Shown: piece by piece, positions 7,276-13,905 of the stretch
Layout of the letters: each line of letters opens with the position of its first letter
How positions within the stretch are numbered: the stretch's first letter is position 1
NCBI GenBank assembly: GCA_036271855.1
Contig: DATAZV010000435.1
Location: 1 to 20,911, forward strand
Direction of reading: 5' to 3'
From: JAQGMJ01 sp036271855
GTDB lineage: Bacteria > Pseudomonadota > Gammaproteobacteria > Burkholderiales > JAEUOS01
Length of the DNA: 20,911 nucleotides
Position numbers and translations under genes: made by a program
The notes under the pieces: model-generated
The model's input: only the letters and a program-made list of their open reading frames with translations
Told to the model about the DNA's origin: nothing
Databases searched by the model: none

Positions 7276-8037
7276 ATGACCAGACTCCAGTTCGCCCGCC
7301 ACGCCGCCGCCGCGGCTGCCTGCCTGTTCCTGCTGCCCGCCCATGCCGCCCTGTTCGGCGACGACGAAGCGCGCAGGGGAGTGCAGGACCTGCAAGCCCA
7401 GCGCGCCGCCGACGCCCGGCGCATCGACGACCTCACTTCGCGCCTGGAAAACCAGACCCGCATCCAGGTCGACATGAATTCGCAGATGGAGCAGATGAAG
7501 GCCGACATCGCGCGCCTGCGCGGGCAGATCGAGGTGCTGACCAACGACCTGGAAAACGCGCAAAAGCGCCAGAAGGACTTCTACGTCGACCTCGACGGCC
7601 GCCTGCGCAAGGTCGAGCCGCCGCCGCCGCCCGACCCCGGCACCAAGCCGGCGCCGCCTACCGCCGACGAGCAGAAGATGTACGACAGCGGCCTGAACCT
7701 GGTCAAGGGCAGCAATTACAAGAGCGCGGCCGAAACCTTCAGCCAGTTCCTGCGCCTCTACCCCAACAGCCAGCTGGCGCCCTCGGCCCAGTACTGGTGG
7801 GGCAACTCGCTGTTCGCCTTGCGCGACTTCAAGGGAGCCATCGCCGCGCAGCAGCGCGTGGTCGAACTCTGGCCGCAGGACATCAAGGCGCCGGACGCCA
7901 TGCTCAACATCTCCTCCGCCCAGGCCGAGCTGAAAGACAACCGCGCCGCCCGCGCCACCCTGGAAGACCTGGTCAAGCGCTACCCCGCCAGCGACGCCGC
8001 CAAGCTGGCGCCGGAGCGCATCAAGCGCCTGCGCTAG
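7276..8037 (+). CDS. cpoB: CpoB (YbgF), Tol-associated coordinator of peptidoglycan synthesis
   Basis: CpoB is a periplasmic protein that couples PBP1B activity with Tol-driven outer-membrane constriction. From ATG 7276 it has 253 residues. It has a signal peptide (hydrophobic AAAAAACLFLLPAHA), an N-terminal coiled coil rich in Q, R, E and L (about residues 38-115, the trimerisation region), a proline-rich hinge (PPPPPDPGTKPAPP) and a C-terminal TPR domain (about 135-253) with blocks such as NYKSAAETFSQFLRLYPNS and YWWGNSLFALRDFKGAI. The frame is open further upstream, but only this ATG leads directly into a normal signal peptide. It closes the Tol-Pal operon; the 167-bp spacer before it may carry its own regulation. 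Confidence 0.92.
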   Translation: MTRLQFARHAAAAAACLFLLPAHAALFGDDEARRGVQDLQAQRAADARRIDDLTSRLENQTRIQVDMNSQMEQMKADIARLRGQIEVLTNDLENAQKRQKDFYVDLDGRLRKVEPPPPPDPGTKPAPPTADEQKMYDSGLNLVKGSNYKSAAETFSQFLRLYPNSQLAPSAQYWWGNSLFALRDFKGAIAAQQRVVELWPQDIKAPDAMLNISSAQAELKDNRAARATLEDLVKRYPASDAAKLAPERIKRLR

Positions 8038-8157
8038 GCGCGGGCTGGTCGACCCGCCGCGGCAAACGCCGAAGCGCCGGGCTGCCTGGTCCGGTGCGTT
8101 GTCGGCGGCGCGTCAGGAGAATCGCCGCGCTTGCCATGCCGCGCCGCCGGCATGCGA

Positions 8158-8177
8158 TAAAATTAGGCTTGTCTAAT
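8158..8177 (+). promoter_or_regulatory. Possible -10 element overlapped by an ATTAG/CTAAT palindrome
   Basis: TAAAAT (8158-8163) runs into the interrupted palindrome ATTAGGCTTGTCTAAT (8162-8177), in which six of eight base pairs are symmetric. It lies about 57 bp before the YeeE/YedE start. A repressor sitting here would cover the promoter. ArsR-type sulfur sensors of the BigR/SqrR group are a plausible class because the downstream gene is a sulfur-compound transporter, but the match to any known operator is inference. TTGCCA at 8131 is 21 bases away, too far for a normal -35. Confidence 0.35.
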
Positions 8178-8233
8178 GCACCGCCGGTCTTGCCGCGTGG
8201 CTCCAAGCCCACGCCGGCCTCCCGCTCCCCGCC

Positions 8234-9340
8234 TTGAACGAAGTCACCGCCGCCAGCCTCACCCCCACCGTCGCCTGGGGCGCATTCATCCTCGCCTTCA
8301 TTTTCGGCGCGGCAGCGCAGCGCTCCAACTTTTGCACCATGGGCGCGCTCTCCGACGGCTTCAACATGGGCGACTGGACCCGCATGCGCATGTGGCTGAT
8401 GGCCATGGCCGTGGCCATCCTCGGCGCCAACGCCCTGCACCTGGCCGGCCTGATCGACCTCTCCAAATCGCTGTACCAGACGCCCAACTTCACCTGGCTT
8501 TCGTACATTGTCGGCGGCCTGGCCTTCGGCTTCGGCATGCCGCTGGCCAGCGGCTGCGGCAGCAAGACCCTGATCCGCATCGGCGGCGGCAACCTGAAAT
8601 CCCTGGTGGTGGCCCTGGCGCTGGGCGTGGCCGCCTACATGACCCTGAAAGGCTTGTTCGCCGTCGGCCGGGTCAATTTTCTCGACCCCGTCGCCGTGAC
8701 GCTGGCCGGCACCCAGGACCTGCCTGCACTGGCCGCGCGCGCTGCCGGCGGCGCCCAAAGAACCTGGCAAATTGCCCTCAGCCTGATCGTCGCCTTCGGC
8801 CTGATCGGCTTCGCCTTCAAGTCGCGCGACTTCCGCAATGCGGACACGGTGATCATGAGCGGCCTGATCGGCCTGACCGTGGTCGGCGGCTGGTATGTCT
8901 CCGGCCACATCGGCCACCTGGCCGAAGACCCCAGCACGCTGCAAGAAGCTTTCGCCGGCACCAACAGCGGCCGGATGGAGTCCTTCAGCTTCGTCGCGCC
9001 CATCGCCTACACCCTGGAGCTGCTGATGTTCTGGAGCGACAAAAGCCGGGTCGTCACCTTCGGCGTCGCCGCCGCGCTGGGCATGGTGGCCGGCTCCTTC
9101 GTCTACTCGATTGCCACCAAAAGCTTTCGCTGGGAAGGCTTTCGCGACGCCGAAGACACCGCCAACCACCTGGTCGGCGGCGTGCTGATGGGCTTCGGCG
9201 GCGTCACCGCCCTGGGCTGCACCATCGGCCAGGGCATCAGCGGCATTTCCACCCTGGCGCTGGGCTCCTTCATCACCGTGGCCGCGATCATCGTCGGCGC
9301 AGTGGGCGCCTTCAAATACCAGTACTGGCGCGCCGGTTAG
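8234..9340 (+). CDS. YeeE/YedE family transporter (TsuA-like, sulfur compounds)
   Basis: This family imports small sulfur compounds; characterised TsuA takes up thiosulfate through a relay of conserved cysteines. The 368-residue membrane protein has about nine or ten hydrophobic segments. It contains the family's cysteine motifs: QRSNFCTMGA near residue 35, MPLASGCGSKTLIRIGGGN near residue 105, and ALGCTIGQGISG near residue 330. The first and last halves resemble each other, as expected from the internal repeat of the fold. The start is TTG 8234: no ATG lies upstream in frame before a stop, and the first internal ATG would remove the first helix and the RSNFC cysteine. No clear Shine-Dalgarno precedes the TTG. 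No rhodanese or TusA-like gene is adjacent, so the exact substrate is not set by context. Confidence 0.85.
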   Translation: MNEVTAASLTPTVAWGAFILAFIFGAAAQRSNFCTMGALSDGFNMGDWTRMRMWLMAMAVAILGANALHLAGLIDLSKSLYQTPNFTWLSYIVGGLAFGFGMPLASGCGSKTLIRIGGGNLKSLVVALALGVAAYMTLKGLFAVGRVNFLDPVAVTLAGTQDLPALAARAAGGAQRTWQIALSLIVAFGLIGFAFKSRDFRNADTVIMSGLIGLTVVGGWYVSGHIGHLAEDPSTLQEAFAGTNSGRMESFSFVAPIAYTLELLMFWSDKSRVVTFGVAAALGMVAGSFVYSIATKSFRWEGFRDAEDTANHLVGGVLMGFGGVTALGCTIGQGISGISTLALGSFITVAAIIVGAVGAFKYQYWRAG

Positions 9341-9385
9341 CGGCGCTTGCGGCGGTGCCGCAATTCCCCGAAACGCACACCGAAA

Positions 9386-9415
9386 TTGACCGTCCGGACC
9401 CCGGCCAGCTATAAT
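9386..9415 (+). promoter_or_regulatory. Sigma-70 promoter of the tRNA-Lys gene
   Basis: TTGACC (9386-9391) and a perfect TATAAT (9410-9415) are separated by 18 bases. Transcription would start around 9422, a few bases before the tRNA 5' end at 9428. The position and quality make this a convincing stable-RNA promoter. Confidence 0.88.
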
Positions 9416-9427
9416 AGTGGGCTTTAC

Positions 9428-9503
9428 GGGTCGTTAGCTCAGTTGGTAGAGCAGCGGACTTTTAATCCGTTGGTCGCAGGTTCGAATCCCGCACGGCCTA
9501 CCA
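9428..9503 (+). tRNA. tRNA-Lys (anticodon UUU)
   Basis: The 76-base gene folds as a cloverleaf. Acceptor 5' strand is GGGTCGT, D arm GCTC/GAGC, anticodon arm with loop CTTTTAA (anticodon TTT), T loop TTCGAAT, and an encoded CCA at 9501-9503. The 3' half is unusual: the T stem GCAGG/CCCGC has an A-C mismatch where the E. coli tRNA-Lys has CCTGC, and the acceptor 3' strand reads ACGGCCT instead of the expected ACGACCC, giving G-U pairs at 4-69 and 1-72. The gene has its own promoter upstream and a terminator just downstream, followed by phage-like and accessory genes. Confidence 0.93.
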
Positions 9504-9519
9504 AATTCGTAGAGTGAAG

Positions 9520-9551
9520 CGGCGTTTTCCCACAAGGAAAGCGCCGTTTTT
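9520..9551 (+). terminator. Rho-independent terminator after tRNA-Lys
   Basis: An 11-bp stem (CGGCGTTTTCC with GGAAAGCGCCG, one G-U pair) with a five-base loop CACAA is followed at once by five Ts. It sits 16 bases after the tRNA CCA and ends the tRNA transcript. Confidence 0.9.
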
Positions 9552-9570
9552 CATTTTCGGGGTCCCTAAG

Positions 9571-10332
9571 TCAGCGCGTTTCAGCAAACGCAGCACCCCG
9601 CGCATCGGCCCTCCCTAGTGCCGGACCTAATAAAACCTGATGTTTTTCGGGAAACAGCATCGCCCGCGTTCCCGCTCCCATTGCGGAACCTGAGAAAACC
9701 TGAGGTATTTCGGAAAACTGCGACGCGGGCATCGCAGCCGCCGAGCCCGAACCTGACAAAACCTGAGGTTTTTGCAAAATATCGCGAGCCGCCGCTTCCG
9801 CCTCCGCCCGCTCCGCCGCAAGCGCCTCATCCGCCCTGCGCTCGATCTCTTCCAGGCTCGGAATCTCCCCCGCCTTTTCCAGCTTCGCGTAATACTTCTC
9901 GTTGAGTTGGTCCAGCCGCTCATGCACCTTCTCCAGGGCGCGCAGCGCCTTGTGCCGGTCCGGCTGCTTAACGTGTACCACTGGGTCGCCTTTGCGCAGG
10001 ACGGTCCTTACCTCCACCGCCCGCCGTGTCTCCTCATCCAGTTCTTCGAGAGCTATCGGCTCCCACCCCTGCACCAACTTCCCCGCATCAAAAAACGCCG
10101 CCCGCATGCGCTGCTTCATCAACTCCAGCGCGGAGCAGCGTATCTCCGCCAGCAGGCTCTGCATCTCAAAGCGCACACGGTCGCGCACGGCGGGGTTGCT
10201 CATCAGCTCATTGCCATGCGCGGCCATGTTCTTCGCCGTATAGCCGGCGCGTGCGGCGGCGGCGCTGGCGTTCTGGTCTTTCAGGTATTCGAAGACAAAG
10301 CGTTCCTGGCGGAAGGTGAGGGTGGTGTCCAT
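9571..10332 (-). CDS. Orphan phage terminase small subunit-like protein with C-terminal 21-residue repeats
   Basis: The N-terminal 150 residues resemble Terminase_2-type small subunits, the DNA-recognition part of phage packaging motors. They include a helix-turn-helix-like start (TFRQERFVFEYLKDQNASAA, then ARAGY and MSNPAVRDRV). A charged helical region follows (about 125-185). The last 63 or so residues are three tandem 21-residue repeats beginning QVLSGSG, QVFSGSA and QVLLGPA, encoded by a 63-bp DNA repeat. No large terminase, portal or capsid gene is present, so the gene is an orphan, either a prophage remnant or a domesticated protein. The frame is intact and ATG 10332 has GGAG five bases upstream, so the gene is not obviously decayed. 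It runs convergently toward the tRNA-Lys terminator. Confidence 0.75.
   Translation of the reverse strand: MDTTLTFRQERFVFEYLKDQNASAAAARAGYTAKNMAAHGNELMSNPAVRDRVRFEMQSLLAEIRCSALELMKQRMRAAFFDAGKLVQGWEPIALEELDEETRRAVEVRTVLRKGDPVVHVKQPDRHKALRALEKVHERLDQLNEKYYAKLEKAGEIPSLEEIERRADEALAAERAEAEAAARDILQKPQVLSGSGSAAAMPASQFSEIPQVFSGSAMGAGTRAMLFPEKHQVLLGPALGRADARGAAFAETR
9625..9813 (-). repeat. Three tandem copies of a 63-bp repeat within the terminase-like gene
   Basis: Copies start at 9625, 9688 and 9751, an exact 63-bp period. Their best-conserved part is the first 25 or so bases, with the shared plus-strand core AAAACCTGAGGT (AAAACCTGATGT in the first copy); the rest has diverged. Because 63 is a multiple of three, the reading frame is kept and the protein gains 21 residues per copy. 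Confidence 0.85.
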
Positions 10333-10601
10333 GCTGGCTCCAGTATTGGGGACTGGTAACCAAGATACGCAAGTCGGTCAACTAAGTGTGGATGATTTTC
10401 AGAGGCAGAAAGTACTGATAAAGCCGTTGAGAAACAACAAGATATGAAGCGGTTTTGATAACAACGCCCGGCAACCTAAGAAACTGACCGGGAAGGACTC
10501 GCGACATTCGCCCAGGCTTGGTTCGCCGTATTAATATAGTGTGGGTAACAGGTTCAAATCGGCTCTGCGCAACTAAACAAACCTTGCGTTGTGAACTAAA
10601 A
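10333..10601. other. AT-richer spacer with no gene seen
   Basis: These 269 bases lie between the divergent terminase-like gene and a small secreted protein gene. They are clearly richer in A and T than the flanking core genes. I see no complete ORF with a credible start, no tRNA and no strong promoter pair. The frame of the downstream gene is open from 10518 but lacks a ribosome binding site there. Confidence 0.4.
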
Positions 10602-11057
10602 ATGAAAAATCACATTGCCGCAGGAGCCCTAATGTTTGCGCTTGGCGTTAACGGTTATGCCGCCGACTCAGGTGTGAACTGCGCGGCAAACAACTGCAAG
10701 AAAGGCGATATCGTGTTGGTTGTCTCAACTGACACGGAGCCTGCAGCAGCTTGCCCGACGAAAGCTGTGGCTAGGTATGTCTCCTATGTGTTCGCTTTCG
10801 CAAGTGATACGGGAAAGCTAGAAGACCAGATGGACGGCATTTTTGCGATGACTAGAGATAAGCTGCGTAGTGATGCCAAGGTTTCCAGTTTCCGAGAGGC
10901 GGCATCTTCGTGTTGGAAGTTTCCGTCGGGGAGCGAAGTAACCATTCTAGAGGTCGAATCCGATCCGGATCTCATCAGGGTGGCGCCCGTTGACGGGAGC
11001 GCGCCGTATTGGACCATTGTGTACGCAGTTCACTTAATCAGAAAGCCAAGGCAATGA
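10602..11057 (+). CDS. Small exported protein of unknown function
   Basis: I do not recognise a family. From ATG 10602 the product has 151 residues with a clear signal peptide (MKNHIAAGALMFALGVNGYA, cleavage near AA-DS). The mature part has four cysteines (in VNCAANNCKK, AAACPTK and SSCWKF), which could form two disulfides in the periplasm. The C-terminal half is beta-rich (SEVTILEVESDPDLIRVAPV, WTIVYAVHLI) and resembles a small SH3-like or barrel domain, but this is only an impression. Base composition is lower in GC than the Tol-Pal genes, suggesting acquisition. The frame extends upstream to 10518, but that extension would bury the signal peptide. It converges on the DUF4034 gene across a strong hairpin. 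Confidence 0.65.
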   Translation: MKNHIAAGALMFALGVNGYAADSGVNCAANNCKKGDIVLVVSTDTEPAAACPTKAVARYVSYVFAFASDTGKLEDQMDGIFAMTRDKLRSDAKVSSFREAASSCWKFPSGSEVTILEVESDPDLIRVAPVDGSAPYWTIVYAVHLIRKPRQ

Positions 11058-11083
11058 AGAAGGTTAGCCGTTGCTGAGACCAT

Positions 11084-11168
11084 CAGAAGATAAAATAAAA
11101 GGGGCCGGGGTGGATTTTATTTTCAAGCGCGCATCTTCTGAAAAAATATTCCACCCCGGCCCTTTATT
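11084..11168. terminator. Bidirectional terminator-like hairpin with an alternative fold
   Basis: A long inverted repeat pairs AATAAAAGGGGCCGGGG.. (11094-11114) with ..CCCCGGCCCTTTATT (11150-11168). The stem is nearly perfect, with A/T runs on both sides, and it sits between two convergent genes, as expected for a shared terminator. A second, mutually exclusive fold exists: CAGAAGAT plus AAAATAAAA (11084-11100) can pair with TTTTATTTT (11115-11123) plus ATCTTCTG (11133-11140). The sequence also resembles the repeat at 15609-15668, so it may be a mobile palindromic element used as a terminator. Confidence 0.65.
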
Positions 11169-11198
11169 CGATTGTTTTGTTCGCTTTGACTAACCAGA

Positions 11199-12572
11199 CT
11201 ACTTTTTCTCCTTTGCGATCATCGCATCGACCACCGCCAGTTTTTCGCGGGCGTGCTCGAAGCCCTGATCGGCAGAGAGGGTAAACCAGGCTTTTGCCTC
11301 CCGCAAATCACGCGGTAAGCCGCGCTGACCGACCATGTAGTAGTAGCCGACATTGTTTTGCGCTTCCCGCACGCCGAGGTTGGCGGCGGCTATTTGATAC
11401 TCCATGTACTTCTGCAGGTTACCCTTTTCCTGGTAGATCAGGCCGCCATCGTAATAGGCCTGCCATTCGCTCTTGCGAACGGCAAGAGCGCGGTTCGCCA
11501 GCCTGATCGCCTGATCGAGGTTCTTCGCCTGCTTCCATTCCTGAAACATGGCGCTGTACAGATGCTTCATATTCTCGCCGATCGGCGCGGCGTCAAAGGC
11601 CTGCTCGTAAAGCTGCGACGCGAGGTGCGCGTTACGCCCGGACTCGGCCACGTCCGACGCCTCGGCGGCAAGCACATAGGCCTTCATCATGCCGAGTTGC
11701 AGGGGCGCGGTGCGATGATCGGCGGCAAGCTCGTCGTAGAGCTGCTGCAGGATCGCGTAGCCGACGCCCCATCGCGGAATATTAAAGGAGACCAGATTTC
11801 GGAAGGGCAAGGTTGCATCCGGATCGGCTTTGCGGGCCAGGCACAGGTAGTAAATCTCCTCGGCCCAGGCGGTCTTGAAATCGGCGCCCGCGGAGCCGGC
11901 AGCCGGACAAAACGGCTTCTGCTTCATTTCCATGCTCACGCGCTCCATCATGGGCGCCGCGCCCGGCGCAGGCCTCTTCACGAGCGCGGCGAGCTTGATC
12001 AGCTGGCTATACGTCGGCAGCGGGTCGGGCGTAAGCGACAGGGACCTCACGAAAGCCGCGTGCGCCAGGTCGGCGTACTTGGCCATCTCAGCCCACTGTT
12101 CCGGCGTGGTTTGCGAAGCAAATTTTCGGCCGCGCTGGTCGAAAGAAATGGTGGAGTACTGGACACCCAAGGCATACCACGCCGCATACGAGCTGGGCCG
12201 GGCCTTCGTCCAGGCCAGCATGTCGTCCAGCATTCCCACCCCCGCCTGTGTCGGCGCCATCGCCGCCATGTTGTTGAGGTAGGTCTCGGCGGAAATCTTT
12301 TTCGCCTGATAAGCAGCCCGCCAATCCCGCGCCACCTTGTCCAGCGCGTCGTAATCGTGGCTGCCGATCAGCACATTCATCTGCACCTGCGTGGCCCGCC
12401 ATGCCACACCATCCAGCCACTCGGGCGTGTTAAGCAGTTTGGGCGCTGCATTTTTTGCCAGAGGCAACGGCGAGATCGGCGCAAAATCGTCCGCTACCGC
12501 TGCCATTGGCAAAAGTAGCAGGAACATCAGCGCCGAAAAAAGTGCAGCGCACTTCGATTTAATGGTTTTCAC
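11199..12572 (-). CDS. Exported DUF4034 / Sel1-repeat protein
   Basis: This protein of about 457 residues has a signal peptide (MKTIKSKCAALFSALMFLLL, cleavage near AVA-DD). A DUF4034-like region follows (about residues 60-300, with FDQRGRKFASQTTPEQWAEM and FNIPRWGVGYAILQQLYDEL), then TPR-like segments. A C-terminal Sel1-type repeat reads NNVGYYYMVGQRGLPRDLREAKAWF (given here as two adjoining parts, NNVGYYYMVGQRG and LPRDLREAKAWF). Such repeats mediate protein contacts; no enzyme activity is indicated. I chose GTG 12572 because AGAAGG lies eight bases upstream; GTG 12581 overlaps that ribosome binding site. A promoter (TTGCCG, 17 bases, TATAAG) is seen about 75 bp upstream. It converges with the secreted-protein gene across the terminator hairpin. 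Confidence 0.75.
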   Translation of the reverse strand: MKTIKSKCAALFSALMFLLLLPMAAVADDFAPISPLPLAKNAAPKLLNTPEWLDGVAWRATQVQMNVLIGSHDYDALDKVARDWRAAYQAKKISAETYLNNMAAMAPTQAGVGMLDDMLAWTKARPSSYAAWYALGVQYSTISFDQRGRKFASQTTPEQWAEMAKYADLAHAAFVRSLSLTPDPLPTYSQLIKLAALVKRPAPGAAPMMERVSMEMKQKPFCPAAGSAGADFKTAWAEEIYYLCLARKADPDATLPFRNLVSFNIPRWGVGYAILQQLYDELAADHRTAPLQLGMMKAYVLAAEASDVAESGRNAHLASQLYEQAFDAAPIGENMKHLYSAMFQEWKQAKNLDQAIRLANRALAVRKSEWQAYYDGGLIYQEKGNLQKYMEYQIAAANLGVREAQNNVGYYYMVGQRGLPRDLREAKAWFTLSADQGFEHAREKLAVVDAMIAKEKK

Positions 12573-12902
12573 GCAAAGCACCTTCTATTTTTCTGATGGC
12601 GGGCAGCCCGGATCAATCCCCTTCAGACGCTGCCCTGGGCATCAGCTTATATGACCTGAGGGGGGTTCGGCAACAAGGGGCGGGGCGACTCCTTCCCGGC
12701 AAGCGCAACTAATTGAAGAAATTCGATACATTCGGGGTCAGGCACCATTGTTCTGAAGATTGGTGGTCTGTCTCCACATAGCTATACCCAAATAGATGGG
12801 CCCTCACAAGCAGGCATTCGGCGCGAATAGAGCCAGCAAGTGCTACGATCATCGCCCGCAGATTGCAACCCGCCCAATCGCGCTCCTCGGAAGAAAATAA
12901 AC
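12573..12902. other. Intergenic region with a promoter and a REP-like motif
   Basis: These 330 bases separate the divergent DUF4034 and HEPN genes. Besides the minus-strand promoter candidate, they hold GGGGTCAGGCACCAT (12734-12748). Its complement ATGGTGCCTGACCCC resembles a half-site common in RAYT-associated REP sequences of proteobacteria; no second half or transposase is present. The 66-residue minus-strand frame at 12709-12909 has no ribosome binding site and overlaps the HEPN start, so I do not call it. Confidence 0.4.
12646..12674 (-). promoter_or_regulatory. Possible promoter of the DUF4034 gene
   Basis: On the minus strand, TTGCCG (12669-12674) and TATAAG (12646-12651) are 17 bases apart. 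They match the sigma-70 consensus at four and five of six positions. This lies about 75 bases upstream of the GTG start at 12572. Confidence 0.42.
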
Positions 12903-13598
12903 ATGGCACGACCTAAAAGCCCGGAAGAATTCAGGCGGCTGATCATTGCGCTCTCCAGCGAGATCGCCGATGCGCAGGTTCACTGGAAGCTGTATTGCGA
13001 CCTTCTGGCGGCCTTGCAGGCGCAGACGGCCGTGGGGCAGCAATCGAATACCTTTTGGTATTTGACACTTAATGCCCATGCGGAATCAGCCGTGCTGCAT
13101 TTGTGCCGGGTCTACGATAAGGACGGAAAATCACTGCACCTTCTGGGATGGCTGGAGGCAATCAAGGACAATTTGCAGGCTTTTGAGAAGACCGCACCCA
13201 AAAATCGCGGGCCGGTAAATCCTTTTGACGACAGTCCGGCAAGTACGCCTGGCATGCCCGACGCGACTGCCCTGGATAACGACATTCGTGCCTGCGAGCT
13301 TAAAGACCCGCTGGTGCGCAGGCTGGTGCAGTTTCGGGGTGGCGCGGCTGGACACCGCAGCGCGAAAACTGCGCTGGACGTTGCGTCCGGCCCGGCGCCT
13401 TTTTCAGAGTCGGAGATGGAGGCCTTGCTGGAGCGCGCTCGAAACGTTTTCAACCGCTATTGCGATTTGTTCGGCGCCGATGCGTTTTCCGTGAACACGG
13501 TTGGCCGCGACGATTACCAGTTTATTTTCAAGGGCGTTGCCGAGCAGGTGGCGCGCTCCGAAAAGGCGGTCAAGGAATTTATGGAGAAGCATAAATAG
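12903..13598 (+). CDS. HEPN (AbiU2-like) domain protein
   Basis: This 231-residue, mainly helical, soluble protein resembles the HEPN_AbiU2 group. That group is named after a lactococcal abortive-infection protein and is widespread as lone genes in accessory DNA. Supporting features are the N-terminal helix with VHWKLYCDLLA, the block NTFWYLTLNAHAESAVLHLCRVYDKDG (near 49-75; shown shortened as NTFWYLTLNAHAES and LHLCRVYDKDG), and FRGGAAGHR near residue 145. In this last block R145 and H151 have the R-x5-H spacing of HEPN ribonuclease sites. ATG 12903 has GGAAG upstream. It precedes a 228-bp palindrome and then an exonuclease gene. A role in RNA cleavage or phage defence is possible but rests on family resemblance. 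Confidence 0.55.
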   Translation: MARPKSPEEFRRLIIALSSEIADAQVHWKLYCDLLAALQAQTAVGQQSNTFWYLTLNAHAESAVLHLCRVYDKDGKSLHLLGWLEAIKDNLQAFEKTAPKNRGPVNPFDDSPASTPGMPDATALDNDIRACELKDPLVRRLVQFRGGAAGHRSAKTALDVASGPAPFSESEMEALLERARNVFNRYCDLFGADAFSVNTVGRDDYQFIFKGVAEQVARSEKAVKEFMEKHK

Positions 13599-13649
13599 CT
13601 TCTGCAATTATTTTCCCGTCGGCCTCTGGCAATGGCTTTCGCAATAATG

Positions 13650-13877
13650 GGGGCCGAGGTGCCATGGCGCTACCTCAAGTAAATTCGGTCCGACACCGCT
13701 TAGTAGGTCTCTCCCTTTCAAGTGGGAGGACAGGTGGGGGATGGGGTAATTGTGGTTGCGGCAGCTAAAAGCGGCTTAACCCCATCCCCACCTTGTTCCT
13801 CCCCTTGAAAGGGAGGAAACCTGCTAAGCAGCGACATCACGTTGTTTACTAAAGTAGTGCCATGGCACCCTGGCCCC
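13650..13877. repeat. 228-bp near-perfect palindrome (MITE-like element)
   Basis: The whole intergenic space between the HEPN and exonuclease genes folds on itself. Outer arms pair GGGGCC-GA-GGTGCCATGGC (13650 on) with the complement of GTGCCATGGCACCC..GGCCCC (ending 13877). Inner arms pair GCTTAGTAGG, TCTCCCTTTCAAG and GGTGGGGGATGGGGTAA (13698-13748) with TTAACCCCATCCCCACC, CTTGAAAGGGAGG and CCTGCTAAGC (13776-13829). Only about 27 bases are unpaired at the centre, and a 13- to 15-base stretch between outer and inner arms does not pair. No transposase is encoded. This is the form of a miniature inverted-repeat element. Confidence 0.8.
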
Positions 13878-13905
13878 TTTTACTCAGGCCCCACTTAGTC
13901 TAAAA

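Noticed and set aside
8105..8128. GCGGCG/CGCCGC inverted repeat after cpoB
   Set aside because: A short stem with a 12-base loop and no T-run does not support a terminator call.
8021..9169. A 382-residue minus-strand open frame over the YeeE/YedE gene
   Set aside because: It is the complement of a well-supported membrane protein and has the low-complexity A, G, D, Q, V composition of a shadow frame.
10549..10558. GGTTCAAATC, resembling a tRNA B-box (T-loop)
   Set aside because: The flanking bases do not form a T stem or acceptor stem, so it is neither a tRNA nor a clear attachment-site remnant.
12709..12909. A 66-residue minus-strand frame in the spacer before the HEPN gene
   Set aside because: It has no ribosome binding site or signal sequence, overlaps the HEPN start, and reads through the REP-like motif.
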